A stretch of DNA of 64,000 nt, taken from positions 310,001 to 374,000 of the forward strand of contig NZ_JBFRGU010000004.1 in assembly GCF_052115485.1 (NCBI RefSeq), written 5' to 3'. The position numbers and the translations under genes were made by a program. Source of the DNA: Microvirga sp052115485. Its GTDB lineage: Bacteria > Pseudomonadota > Alphaproteobacteria > Rhizobiales > Beijerinckiaceae. This document shows, in pieces, positions 26,734 to 35,273 of the stretch (its first letter is position 1; each line of letters opens with the position of its first letter). Under the pieces are notes generated by a model that was not told the origin of the DNA, did not search any database, and saw only the letters and a list, made by a program, of their open reading frames with translations.

Positions 26734-27201
26734 ATGGATGCTATCGACCTAAAAATCCTCACAGCGTTGCAGGCCGATTCCAGCATTTCTATCGCTGAAC
26801 TGGCCGATCGCGTCGGCCTGTCTCAGACACCCTGCTGGAAGCGGATCCAGCGCCTGGAAACGACCGGCGTTATCGAGAAGCGTGTCGCGCTCGTCGTGCC
26901 GGAAAAGATCGGCCTGGGCCTGACGGTGTTCGTCTCCATCGAGACGTCGGACCATTCCGGCGAGTGGCTGGAGCGTTTCGCGCAATTCGTGGCCGCAATG
27001 CCGGAGGTGATGGAGTTCTACCGCATGGCGGGCGATGTAGATTACATGCTGCGGGTCGTCGTGGCCGATATGGCGGCTTACGATCAGTTCTACAAACGCC
27101 TGATCGCCGAGATTCCGTTGAAGAACGTCACATCCCGGTTTGCCATGCAGCGCATCAAGTCAACGACAGCCTTCGCCCTTCCGGCGCCCTCGAAGGGCTG
27201 A
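26734..27201 (+). CDS. Lrp/AsnC-family regulator
   Basis: This 155-residue regulator has an N-terminal helix-turn-helix (residues 5-60: LADRVGLSQTPCWKRIQRL, then GVIEKRVALVVPEKIGL) and a C-terminal RAM ligand-binding domain (about 65-145: FVAAMPEVMEFYRMAGDVDY). Proteins of this group respond to an amino acid or related small molecule. The gene is divergent from the SsuA-type binding-protein operon, which it probably controls through the AT-rich dyads at 26625-26712. AGGAG lies ten bases before the ATG. Its stop is 28 bases from the convergent LOG gene. Confidence 0.93.
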   Translation: MDAIDLKILTALQADSSISIAELADRVGLSQTPCWKRIQRLETTGVIEKRVALVVPEKIGLGLTVFVSIETSDHSGEWLERFAQFVAAMPEVMEFYRMAGDVDYMLRVVVADMAAYDQFYKRLIAEIPLKNVTSRFAMQRIKSTTAFALPAPSKG

Positions 27202-27229
27202 GGCGACAATTGGCTCGCGGCGACCTCGC

Positions 27230-28012
27230 CTATTTCAGTTCTTCCCGGCCATTCGTATAGGTGAGTAGATCGTAAGCGAGAAGCCTCTCCCAAATGTCCT
27301 CTGCGCTTCCTGCGAAAGCGAACAGATTGAGGTCATCCACCGCGATCATCCCGTGCTCGATCATCGCATCGAAATTCAGAACGGACGTCCAATAAGCCTT
27401 GTCGAACAGAACGATAGGCAGAGGCGGCGCTTTCTGGGTCTGGCGCAGGGTCAGAATCTCGAACAACTCGTCAAACGTGCCGAAGCCGCCGGGAAAGACC
27501 ACGAGTGCGGCCGCGCGCATGGCAAGATGCATCTTGCGCATGGCGAAGTAGTGAAAGCGGAATGTGAGTTCGGGCGTCGAATAGGCATTCGGCTCCTGCT
27601 CGTGCGGCAAGGTGATGTTGAAGCCTATGGAAGGAGCGCCTGCGTCGCACGCATCGCGATTGGCCGCCTCCATAATGCCGGGGCCGCCACCCGTCGCGAT
27701 GACGTTGTCCCGAACGTTGCCGTTGACGGTGAGCGCTCCACCCCGCTCGGAAGCCATCTTGCCGAAAAGGCGAGCTTGCTCGTACCAGAAGGCCTCGCGT
27801 CCCGGCCCGTCCTCGCGCACGCGCGCGCTGCCGAAGACGACGATGGTGGAACGCACGCCCCAATTTCTGAGCGCCTCTTCCGCCTTGGCATATTCGAGCT
27901 GGAAGCGCACGCCGCGCATCGTATCGCCCAGGAGAAAATCCTGGTCGAGAGCAGCCAGCCGATAGGAAGGCGAGGCTATTTGCGCGGCATTCGAGGGATG
28001 GGAATTCGTCAT
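27230..28012 (-). CDS. LOG-family protein (TIGR00730, Rossmann nucleotide hydrolase-like)
   Basis: This 260-residue protein has the two LOG-family hallmarks, GGGPGIMEAANRDA and PGGFGTFDELFEIL. LOG proteins release free cytokinins by cleaving nucleoside 5'-monophosphates; bacterial members may act on other nucleotides. It begins MTNSHPSNAAQIASPSYRLA at the ATG at 28012, with AAGG about eight bases upstream. The N-terminal 60 residues precede the core fold and are longer than in small LOG proteins. It is convergent with the Lrp-type gene and on the same strand as the M32 peptidase gene 140 bases upstream. Confidence 0.88.
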   Translation of the reverse strand: MTNSHPSNAAQIASPSYRLAALDQDFLLGDTMRGVRFQLEYAKAEEALRNWGVRSTIVVFGSARVREDGPGREAFWYEQARLFGKMASERGGALTVNGNVRDNVIATGGGPGIMEAANRDACDAGAPSIGFNITLPHEQEPNAYSTPELTFRFHYFAMRKMHLAMRAAALVVFPGGFGTFDELFEILTLRQTQKAPPLPIVLFDKAYWTSVLNFDAMIEHGMIAVDDLNLFAFAGSAEDIWERLLAYDLLTYTNGREELK

Positions 28013-28152
28013 GACAGGCCCTTCGAGATGGTTCCGACTTAAGCGTTCCGCTCGACGCCTGCGCGGCGATGAGCCGGCGGCGTTCATAGAACCCGCCGGC
28101 TTATCGCACAAAACCGCATCGAAGACGAAATGTCGGCGCGTCGGCGCTCCGC

Positions 28153-29673
28153 TTATGCGTATTTCGCTTCGAGATAGCGCAAATAAGGGGCCACTTCGAG
28201 GGTGCGGCCCGTCACGTTGGTGAGAAGTTCCTGGCGCTGGAACCGGCGGCCATGGCGCCAGATCTTTTCCCCGAGCACATCATTGAGGCGCGCATATTCG
28301 CCCGCCTCGATCGCGTCGTGCAGGCCCTTATCCTCGGAACGCAGCGTCTCCATGACTTGTGCCGCCATGACGTTGCCGATGGTGTAGCTCGCGAACGAGC
28401 CCATATAGCCGGTCGACCAATGCACATCCTGCAGAACGCCGCGTGCATCGTCCGGCACGACGAGATCGAAATCGCGTTTGATGGCCTCATTCCAGGCCTG
28501 AGGGAGATCGGCGACTTTCAGCGAATTTTCCATGAGCGCGCGCTCGAGTTCGACACGCAGCATGATGTGGAAGTCATAGGTCAATTCATCGGAATCGACG
28601 CGGATGAAGCCCGGCTCGACGCGCGTCACGGCGCGGTAGAATTCTTCCGCACTGACATCGCTGAGCTGGCTCGGGAAATGCCGCTGCAATTCGGGGAAGT
28701 GCAACTGCCAGAAAGTCCGGCTGCGGGCGACATGATTTTCCATCAGTCGCGATTGGGATTCGTGCGTTCCCAGGCTCGTGCCGTTCACAGCATAGAGACC
28801 GATGAGATCGGTCGCGAGTGTCGTGCGGACGAAAGCCGGATCGCCACCCTGCTCGTAGAGCGCATGCCCGGTCTCGTGAGCGGTTGCGAAAATGGAACCC
28901 GGAAGATAGTCACGCCGATAGCGCGTCGTGATCCGTACGTCGTTGCGCGTAAACGAGACCTCGAAAGGATGCACGGTCTTGTCGAGACGGCCGCGGGTGA
29001 AGTCATAGCCGAGCTTTCTTGCAACGAACTCGCCGAAAGCATGCTGCCCTTCCTCCGCGTAGTCCCGGAAAAGGAAGTCGGAGCGCGGAGCCGGACGGGC
29101 GCGCGCCTTATCGAGAATCGGTTTCAGACCGGTACGAAGTTCATCGAAGAAGACCTTCAGGCTTTCCGCGCTCTCGGTCGGCTCATAGACCGCGACCATC
29201 GCGTCATAGGGATGCTTGCCGTAGCCGACCGCATCAGCATAGGCGCGGGCGAGATTCATCGTCTTTTCAAGGAACGGTGCGAAGATCGAAAAATCGGACT
29301 TTGCCCGAGCCTCGATCCAGGCCGACTGCGCGTGGGTGCGAAGCGCCACGCGCTCCTGAATGAGCGATGCAGGAATGCGATTGTGGTGATCGAAGGCGAT
29401 ACGCGTCTGTTTCACAGCGCGGCGAGCTGCCGAATCTTCCGGCGCTGATTCAACCGCACGCTCCGCCGTTTCGAGTGCCTTCTCTGTCTCGGGTGCAAGC
29501 AGGATGTCGCGGGCTAATCGCGTCAAAGTCGCAATCTGGTGGCCGCGCGTCTCCGCACCACCGGTCGGCATCATGGTGCGCGAATCCCAGGTCAGGAGGG
29601 AGGCGGCATTCAGCACATCGTTGACGGTGCCGACGCGCTCGTGGAGGGCCGAAAGGGCCGGATTTTGAATCAT
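28153..29673 (-). CDS. M32-family metallocarboxypeptidase (carboxypeptidase Taq type)
   Basis: This 506-residue zinc peptidase removes C-terminal residues from peptides in the cytoplasm. The zinc motif HETGH is at residues 266-270 with the third ligand region THESQSRLMEN at about 303-313, both diagnostic of M32. The length of about 500 is normal for the family and there is no signal peptide. Its start lies 18 bases after the last gene of the dipeptide-type importer on the same strand, so it is plausibly co-transcribed and processes imported peptides. Confidence 0.95.
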   Translation of the reverse strand: MIQNPALSALHERVGTVNDVLNAASLLTWDSRTMMPTGGAETRGHQIATLTRLARDILLAPETEKALETAERAVESAPEDSAARRAVKQTRIAFDHHNRIPASLIQERVALRTHAQSAWIEARAKSDFSIFAPFLEKTMNLARAYADAVGYGKHPYDAMVAVYEPTESAESLKVFFDELRTGLKPILDKARARPAPRSDFLFRDYAEEGQHAFGEFVARKLGYDFTRGRLDKTVHPFEVSFTRNDVRITTRYRRDYLPGSIFATAHETGHALYEQGGDPAFVRTTLATDLIGLYAVNGTSLGTHESQSRLMENHVARSRTFWQLHFPELQRHFPSQLSDVSAEEFYRAVTRVEPGFIRVDSDELTYDFHIMLRVELERALMENSLKVADLPQAWNEAIKRDFDLVVPDDARGVLQDVHWSTGYMGSFASYTIGNVMAAQVMETLRSEDKGLHDAIEAGEYARLNDVLGEKIWRHGRRFQRQELLTNVTGRTLEVAPYLRYLEAKYA

Positions 29674-29691
29674 GATACTTCGCTTGCGAGT

Positions 29692-30696
29692 TCAGGCGGT
29701 TCCGCCCGTGTTGAGATGACAGGCCGAGAACCGGCCGGACCCGATGGCGGTGAGGGCCGGCACTTCCTTGCGGCAACGCGGCCCCGCCAGGGGGCAGCGC
29801 GGATGGAAATGACATCCACTCGGGGGGTTGAGAGGCGATGGAATTTCACCCGCGATGGGCTGAAAATCCTTGCGACCAACGCCGACCCGCGGAACGCTTT
29901 CGAACAAGGCTTTGGTATAGGGGTGGTTCGGCGCAGCATAGAGCTCGGTGGTTTTCGCGAGTTCCACGATACGGCCGAGATACATAATTGCAACCCGGTC
30001 CGACACGTGACGCACAACGCCGAGATCGTGACTGATGAAAATCGCCGTCAGATCGAGGTCGCGCCGCAGATCCATGAAGAGGTTCAAGACCTGCGCCTGG
30101 ATGGAGACATCAAGGGAGGCGACAGGCTCATCGAGCACGAGCAGATCGGGCTTCATGGCCAGAGCACGCGCGATTGCGATGCGCTGGCGCTGGCCGCCTG
30201 AGAACTGGTGCGGGAAACGCCGGCGGTAACTAGGATCAAGCCCGACCCGCGCCAGAAGATCGGCCACGTAAGTGTCTGCTTCGCCTGCCTTGACGATGCG
30301 GTGCGTCACCGGACCTTCCGCAACCGTGTCCCCGATGCGCATGCGGGGATTGAGACTGGCGAACGGATCCTGATGAACCATCTGGACGCGCGTCGTCAGC
30401 TTCTGGGTCCGGCGTCCCTGCTCCTTGGCGACGGGCGCATTCTCGAACAGAACCTTACCGTCGCTGGGCGCATAGATGCCGGCCACGATGCGGCCCAGCG
30501 TCGACTTCCCGCAGCCGGATTCTCCGACAAGGCCGATTACCTCGCCTTTGGCGACCGACAGGCTCACACCCGTCACGGCGCGCACGATCTCGGCCTTGCG
30601 ACCGGCGCCGAGAAGGCCCGCGATGCGCTCGCCGAGGCTTGGGCGCTTTACGAAGCGCTTTGAGAGATTGTCGATCTCGAGGAGAGCGGAGGACAT
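29692..30696 (-). CDS. Oligopeptide/dipeptide ABC transporter ATPase (DppF/OppF type)
   Basis: This 334-residue ATPase is the second of two that power a peptide importer. Walker A is GESGCGKST, the signature is FSGGQRQRIA, Walker B is LLVLDEPVASLD, and the C-terminal CHFHPRCPLAGPRC segment is the Cys-rich motif usual in DppD/DppF proteins. It starts at the ATG at 30696 (MSSALLEIDNLSKRF) and overlaps the preceding ATPase gene by 49 bases, which is long for such an overlap. It is the last transporter gene of the dpp-like operon. Confidence 0.93.
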   Translation of the reverse strand: MSSALLEIDNLSKRFVKRPSLGERIAGLLGAGRKAEIVRAVTGVSLSVAKGEVIGLVGESGCGKSTLGRIVAGIYAPSDGKVLFENAPVAKEQGRRTQKLTTRVQMVHQDPFASLNPRMRIGDTVAEGPVTHRIVKAGEADTYVADLLARVGLDPSYRRRFPHQFSGGQRQRIAIARALAMKPDLLVLDEPVASLDVSIQAQVLNLFMDLRRDLDLTAIFISHDLGVVRHVSDRVAIMYLGRIVELAKTTELYAAPNHPYTKALFESVPRVGVGRKDFQPIAGEIPSPLNPPSGCHFHPRCPLAGPRCRKEVPALTAIGSGRFSACHLNTGGTA

Positions 30697-31667
30697 TGTT
30701 CTGACTCGATGGGGAAATGACAGAGAGCGGTGCGCCCGTCTGCAAAATCGCGAACGGGCGGCGGCGTGGTGCAGGTGGCCTGCGCACGCGGGCAACGCGG
30801 CGCAAAAGCACATCCTGGCGGCAGGTTGGTGATCGACGGTGCGGAGCCCGGAATTTGCGGCAGATGCTCGCCGGGCGGATGTTCGGCCGGAACGGAGAGC
30901 AGCAAGCCCGCCGTATAGGGATGGCGCGGGGACGCTATGACCTCGGCGGCCGGCCCCGTCTCCACGATGCGACCCGCATACATGACGCAGATATCGTCCG
31001 CGAGACTCGAGACGACGGCAAGATCGTGCGTCACCCACACGAAGGCGGTGCCGGTCTCATCGGCCAGACGCCTCACCTCGGCGAGAATTTGGCCCTGGAT
31101 AGAGACATCGAGCGCAGTCGTCGGTTCGTCCGCGATGATCACGGCGGGGCTATGCAAAAGCGCCGTCGCGATGGCGACGCGCTGGCGCATGCCGCCTGAC
31201 AATTGATGCGGATAGGCGTCCAGCCGCTCTTCGGGGCTTGGAATGCCGACCTTGGCGAGAGCGTCGCGAGCCCGCTTCAAGGCCTCTTTCCGCGAGACCT
31301 TGTCATGAGCGCGCACAGCAGCGGCCATCTGCGTCCCGATCTTGAGAACCGGGTTTAGGGTCATCATCGGATCCTGGAACACCATCGCGATCCGCGCGCC
31401 GCGAACGCGACGAAGCGCTTCGCCCTTCAGGTGTGTGAGGTCCGTTCCATCAAGCAGTACCTGCCCACCCGCGATCTTGCCCGGTGCATCGATGAGGCCG
31501 AGGATCGAGTAGCCGGTGACGCTTTTGCCCGAGCCGGATTCACCAACGAGGCCGAGAATCCGCCCGCGTGCGACCTTAAAGCTCACGCCGTCGACGGCTT
31601 TCACCGTTCCCGCACGCGTTTGAAACTCCGTGCGAAGATCTTTGACGTTCAGCACATAGTCCGTCAT
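30648..31667 (-). CDS. Oligopeptide/dipeptide ABC transporter ATPase (DppD/OppD type)
   Basis: This 339-residue ATPase carries Walker A GESGSGKSV, the signature LSGGMRQRVA, Walker B VIIADEPTTALD, and the C-terminal CAFAPRCPRAQATC Cys-rich motif of the DppD family. Its ATG at 31667 overlaps the permease stop as ATGA. The C-terminal tail of about 16 residues is read in the overlap with the second ATPase gene. Together with the following gene it forms the heterodimeric ATPase of a peptide importer. Confidence 0.93.
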   Translation of the reverse strand: MTDYVLNVKDLRTEFQTRAGTVKAVDGVSFKVARGRILGLVGESGSGKSVTGYSILGLIDAPGKIAGGQVLLDGTDLTHLKGEALRRVRGARIAMVFQDPMMTLNPVLKIGTQMAAAVRAHDKVSRKEALKRARDALAKVGIPSPEERLDAYPHQLSGGMRQRVAIATALLHSPAVIIADEPTTALDVSIQGQILAEVRRLADETGTAFVWVTHDLAVVSSLADDICVMYAGRIVETGPAAEVIASPRHPYTAGLLLSVPAEHPPGEHLPQIPGSAPSITNLPPGCAFAPRCPRAQATCTTPPPVRDFADGRTALCHFPIESEQCPPLSSRSTISQSAS

Positions 31668-32560
31668 CGGCTGCGCCTCGGATTGAGCACGGTGCGGACC
31701 TGATCGCCGACGAGGTTGATGGCAACCACCGTCAGCATCAGCGCGATGCCGGGATAGATCGAGATCCAATAGCGACCCGAAAGCAGAAACTGGAACCCGT
31801 TCGAAATGAGTGAGCCGAGAGAAGGCTGCGTCAGCGGTAGTCCGAGCCCTAGAAACGAGAGTGTCGCCTCAAGGGCAATCGAATTGGCGACCTGCACCGT
31901 GGCGACCACGATCAATGGCGGCAAGGCGTTCGGCAACAGATGCCGAAAGAGAACCTGCCGCGCAGGCAAAGGAGTCGAGAGAGCCGCCTCGATATAATCC
32001 TTGCTGCGCTCTGCGCTTGCCGCGCCATGCGTGGTGCGGGCAAAATAGGCGTATTGCGCCGCCGTCAGTGCCGCGATGAGCTGCGGCAATCCCTGCCCCA
32101 GCATGGCGACAAGAACGAGCGCAAGAAGGATCGCGGGCAGCGATAGTTGCAGATCGATGATGCGCATGATCACCGCTTCGACGCGCCCACCATAGTAGGC
32201 CGCGATCAAACCCACGACGGCACCGAAGGTCAGGGCCAGTGATCCTGCCGCAACGCCGACGATGAGGCTCGTACGCAAGCCATAGAGAATGGCCGAGAAC
32301 ACGTCGCGCCCGGCCGCATCGGTGCCGAGCCAATGCACGTATCCGGCGGAGCCGACATTGCCGGGTTCAAGGCGTGCGTCGAAAAGATCGAGCGTCGCCT
32401 GATTGTACGGATCCTGCGGCGCGATCAGCGGCGCGAACACCGCCATCAGGATGACGGAGACGATAACGATCAAAGCTGCGACCGCCGTCGGGCTCTGGCG
32501 GAAATCCGCCCAGAACCCGGCAAGACGCGTCCAGCGCGTTTCAGCAGCTATGGCGCTCAT
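31664..32560 (-). CDS. Peptide ABC transporter permease (DppC type)
   Basis: This 298-residue membrane protein has a cytoplasmic N-terminal segment, a first helix at about residues 28-52, a periplasmic part with LGTDAAGRDVFSAILYGLRT (the standard DppC/OppC signature) and four or five further helices. The coupling loop reads YIEAALSTPLPARQVLFRHL and is followed by LPNALPPLIVVATVQVANSI. It overlaps DppB by four bases and DppD by four bases, so the whole set is one transcript. Confidence 0.93.
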   Translation of the reverse strand: MSAIAAETRWTRLAGFWADFRQSPTAVAALIVIVSVILMAVFAPLIAPQDPYNQATLDLFDARLEPGNVGSAGYVHWLGTDAAGRDVFSAILYGLRTSLIVGVAAGSLALTFGAVVGLIAAYYGGRVEAVIMRIIDLQLSLPAILLALVLVAMLGQGLPQLIAALTAAQYAYFARTTHGAASAERSKDYIEAALSTPLPARQVLFRHLLPNALPPLIVVATVQVANSIALEATLSFLGLGLPLTQPSLGSLISNGFQFLLSGRYWISIYPGIALMLTVVAINLVGDQVRTVLNPRRSR

Positions 32561-33531
32561 GACGCTTCCTTGACGCGAATGCGTGGGTCGAGCTGGCCAT
32601 AGGTGAGATCGACGACGAGATTGATCAGGACAAACAGGAACACGACAAGAATGAGATAAGCGACCATGACAGGACGGTCGAGCACCGTAATGGAATCGAT
32701 GATGAGCTTGCCCATGCCGGGCCAGTTGAACACGGTCTCGGTTACGACTGCGAAAGCCAACGTCGAGCCGAGTTCAAGGCCGAAAACGGTGACGATCGGG
32801 ATCGCGATGTTCTTGAGCACGTGCAGTCCGACAACCTTGCCTTCCGAGAGCCCTTGCGCCCGCGCGAAACGGACATAATCGGAACTCATCACCTCTGCCG
32901 TGCCTGCGCGCGTGAGGCGAATGAGCAAACCGAGCTTGAAGAGCGCGAGATTGAAAGCCGGGAGAATGATGTAGCTCCACCCCTCGAGTGAGGTGATGGA
33001 CAGGTTCATGCCGAGAACATGCGTCGTCGGGCCGCGACCGCCGGATGGCAGCCATCCGAGCTCCACGGCAAAGGCCATGATCAGCAACAACCCGACCCAG
33101 AAAGTCGGAACGCTGAAGCCCAGAACGGAGAAGGCCATGATGGCTTTGGACGAAATGGCATCGGGCTTGTAACCCGCCCACAATCCCAGCGGAATACCGA
33201 GAAAAGTCGCGATGACCATCGCCGTCACCGCGAGCTCCAGCGTCGCTGGGAAGCGCGACCAGATCAGACCGATGACGGGTAGGCGATAGATAAACGACTC
33301 GCCCATGTCCCCGTGCAGCATGTTGCTCATGAACACGAAGTATTGCTCGATCAAAGGCCGATCGAGACCGTAGCGATGGATCAATGCTTCGCGCAGGGCC
33401 TGGTCGGAAGCTGGATCGATCATCACATCGATCGGGTTCCCGATAGCGTAAACGCCCAGGAACACGATGATCGACATCGCAATAATCACAAGAAGCGCTT
33501 GAAGAACGCGCTGAATCAAAAAACCAATCAT
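32557..33531 (-). CDS. Peptide ABC transporter permease (DppB type)
   Basis: This 324-residue permease begins MIGFLIQRVLQALLVIIAMS, the usual DppB start, with RYGLDRPLIEQYFVFMSNML and GDMGESFIYRLPV after the first helix, and the coupling loop YVRFARAQGLSEGKVVGLHV near residue 225. Six hydrophobic segments are visible. It pairs with DppC to form the peptide channel. It follows the binding-protein gene after a 65-base gap containing a strong stem-loop (33558-33585), which may set a lower level for the permeases than for the binding protein. Confidence 0.93.
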   Translation of the reverse strand: MIGFLIQRVLQALLVIIAMSIIVFLGVYAIGNPIDVMIDPASDQALREALIHRYGLDRPLIEQYFVFMSNMLHGDMGESFIYRLPVIGLIWSRFPATLELAVTAMVIATFLGIPLGLWAGYKPDAISSKAIMAFSVLGFSVPTFWVGLLLIMAFAVELGWLPSGGRGPTTHVLGMNLSITSLEGWSYIILPAFNLALFKLGLLIRLTRAGTAEVMSSDYVRFARAQGLSEGKVVGLHVLKNIAIPIVTVFGLELGSTLAFAVVTETVFNWPGMGKLIIDSITVLDRPVMVAYLILVVFLFVLINLVVDLTYGQLDPRIRVKEAS

Positions 33532-33557
33532 GCTCTTTTATGTTTGGTCATGAGGGA

Positions 33558-33585
33558 GGACCGGCCGGATGACCCCGGCCGGTCC
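33558..33585 (-). promoter_or_regulatory. Strong stem-loop between binding-protein and permease genes
   Basis: GGACCGGCCGG (33558-33568) and CCGGCCGGTCC (33575-33585) form a perfect 11-bp stem with a six-base loop. It lies between the dppA-like and dppB-like genes without a T tract, as expected for an mRNA-stabilising or partial-termination element. Similar hairpins follow binding-protein genes elsewhere in this window. Confidence 0.6.
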
Positions 33586-33596
33586 TTGGATGGCGA

Positions 33597-35177
33597 TCAG
33601 CTCTTCGGCTTGATCTCGTAGGCCAGCGTCTCCTGATCGACGCGCGACGGGATGGTCAACATTCCCTTCTTCGCGGCCCAGACCGTCTGCAGCTGCACGG
33701 TCGGGATCAGCGCGCGGTCGTTCATGGACACTTCCGTCACCTTCTCGAAGAGAGCGCGGCGCTTCGGATCGTCCATGGTGCGCGAGCCTTCCTCGAGCAG
33801 CTTGTCCACTTCCGCATTGGAGTAGCCCTGCTTGTTGAACGCGCCGAGACCGGTCTTTGGATCGGCCGTGTGCACGAGCGAGCCGTAGGTGTAGCTCGCC
33901 TCACCCGTCAGCGTGCCCCAGCCGCTCATCCACAGGGAGAACTCACCCTTCTGCTGCGCCGGGAAAAACACGGTGCCGTTGAGTGCGTTGGCGTTCACCT
34001 TCAGGCCTGCGCGCGCCCACATCTGCGAGAGCGCTTCACACACAGCGGAATCGCCAGGCAGGCGATTGTTGGTGCAATGGAAGTCGATCTCGAAGCCCTT
34101 CGGATAACCCGCTTCCGCGAGAAGCTGCTTCGCCTTTGCGACATCGTAAGGACGCTCCGGCAAAGCCTTGCTACCGCCGAAGAAGTTCGTCGGCATCAGC
34201 TGGTTCGCGGGGCGACCCAACCCTTCGAGGACGACGCGAACGAGCGTCTTGCGGTCGATGGCGAGATCGAGCGCTTCGCGCACCTTCGGATCACGCAGCG
34301 GATTCTCGGTGATTTCCTTGCCGTCGACCTTCACCGGCTTCGGCAAAGTCTCTTTCACGTTCGGCGTGAGGTTGAGATAATAGACCGAGTCGGCGACGAA
34401 GGTGTCGACCGATTTGTCCTTCTGCATTGCGGCGTAGTCGGTTGCAGGCACGTAATTGACGAGATCCACCTGACCGGATTTCAGCGCCGCCATGCGGGCC
34501 GGATCGTTCGGGATTTCCTTGCGGATCACCTTCGCCCAGGGCTGCTTCGCGCCCCAGTAACCGTCGAAACGCTCGACGACGAAATCGCCCTTCGGTTCCC
34601 ACGAGACGAACTTGTACGGCCCGGTGCCGATGGCGGCCTTACCCGAATTGAACTGCTCGTTGCGCGCTTCCATGCCGACGGACTTCGACACCACGAAGAG
34701 GCGGATGAAATCGTTCGGCAGGGTCGGTGCAGGCGCCTTCGTGATCACGTGCAGGGTGTATTTGTCGACGACCTTCGTCTCCTTCACCTGCTTCGTGTAG
34801 ATCGTCATGCTCATCGGGCCGGTCACCACGGGGATGCGGTCGATGGAGAACTTCACGTCTTCTGCCGTCAGCTCCGAGCCGTCGTGGAATTTCACGCCCT
34901 CACGGATCTTGAACTCCCAGGTCGTGTCATCGACCGGCTTCCAGGATGTCGCGAGACCCGGCTTCATCTGCAGGTTCTCGTCCGCCATCACCAGCGTGTC
35001 GAAGATGTGGCGCAAGGTCTCTGCCTGGCTGCCAAGCGTCGACCAATGCGGGTCGATCGAGTCCGGCCCGGCGCGCACACCCATCGTCAGCGTCTGCGCC
35101 GATACGGCGCCACCAAGCGTCGTGCCGATGAGCAGGGCTGCCGCCAGTGTGGAGCCGAGCTTGAAATTAAGTTTCAT
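33597..35177 (-). CDS. Peptide-binding protein (DppA/OppA, SBP family 5)
   Basis: This 526-residue periplasmic protein begins MKLNFKLGSTLAAALLIGTT, with a signal peptide cleaved near GAVSAQT. Family-5 hallmarks are present: DPHWSTLGSQAETLRHIFDT, the loop REGVKFHDGSELTAEDVKFS, and GTGPYKFVSWE. The length of about 525 fits dipeptide or oligopeptide binders; nickel, glutathione or opine binding cannot be excluded from sequence alone. It is the first gene of the transporter operon and is divergent from a GntR-type regulator gene, about 96 bases away. Confidence 0.94.
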   Translation of the reverse strand: MKLNFKLGSTLAAALLIGTTLGGAVSAQTLTMGVRAGPDSIDPHWSTLGSQAETLRHIFDTLVMADENLQMKPGLATSWKPVDDTTWEFKIREGVKFHDGSELTAEDVKFSIDRIPVVTGPMSMTIYTKQVKETKVVDKYTLHVITKAPAPTLPNDFIRLFVVSKSVGMEARNEQFNSGKAAIGTGPYKFVSWEPKGDFVVERFDGYWGAKQPWAKVIRKEIPNDPARMAALKSGQVDLVNYVPATDYAAMQKDKSVDTFVADSVYYLNLTPNVKETLPKPVKVDGKEITENPLRDPKVREALDLAIDRKTLVRVVLEGLGRPANQLMPTNFFGGSKALPERPYDVAKAKQLLAEAGYPKGFEIDFHCTNNRLPGDSAVCEALSQMWARAGLKVNANALNGTVFFPAQQKGEFSLWMSGWGTLTGEASYTYGSLVHTADPKTGLGAFNKQGYSNAEVDKLLEEGSRTMDDPKRRALFEKVTEVSMNDRALIPTVQLQTVWAAKKGMLTIPSRVDQETLAYEIKPKS

Positions 35178-35273
35178 AAGATATCCCCTCTTGCTAAGGA
35201 CCGGTCTTTTCGTTCAAGGTGTTCTTGTCGATTAGAACGGTAGGTCAGCAAATTCATTAAAGTCAACTCCGTC

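Noticed and set aside
33870..35243. Long plus-strand open frame antisense to the peptide-binding protein
   Set aside because: Explained by codon bias; the minus-strand gene has a signal peptide and clear family motifs.
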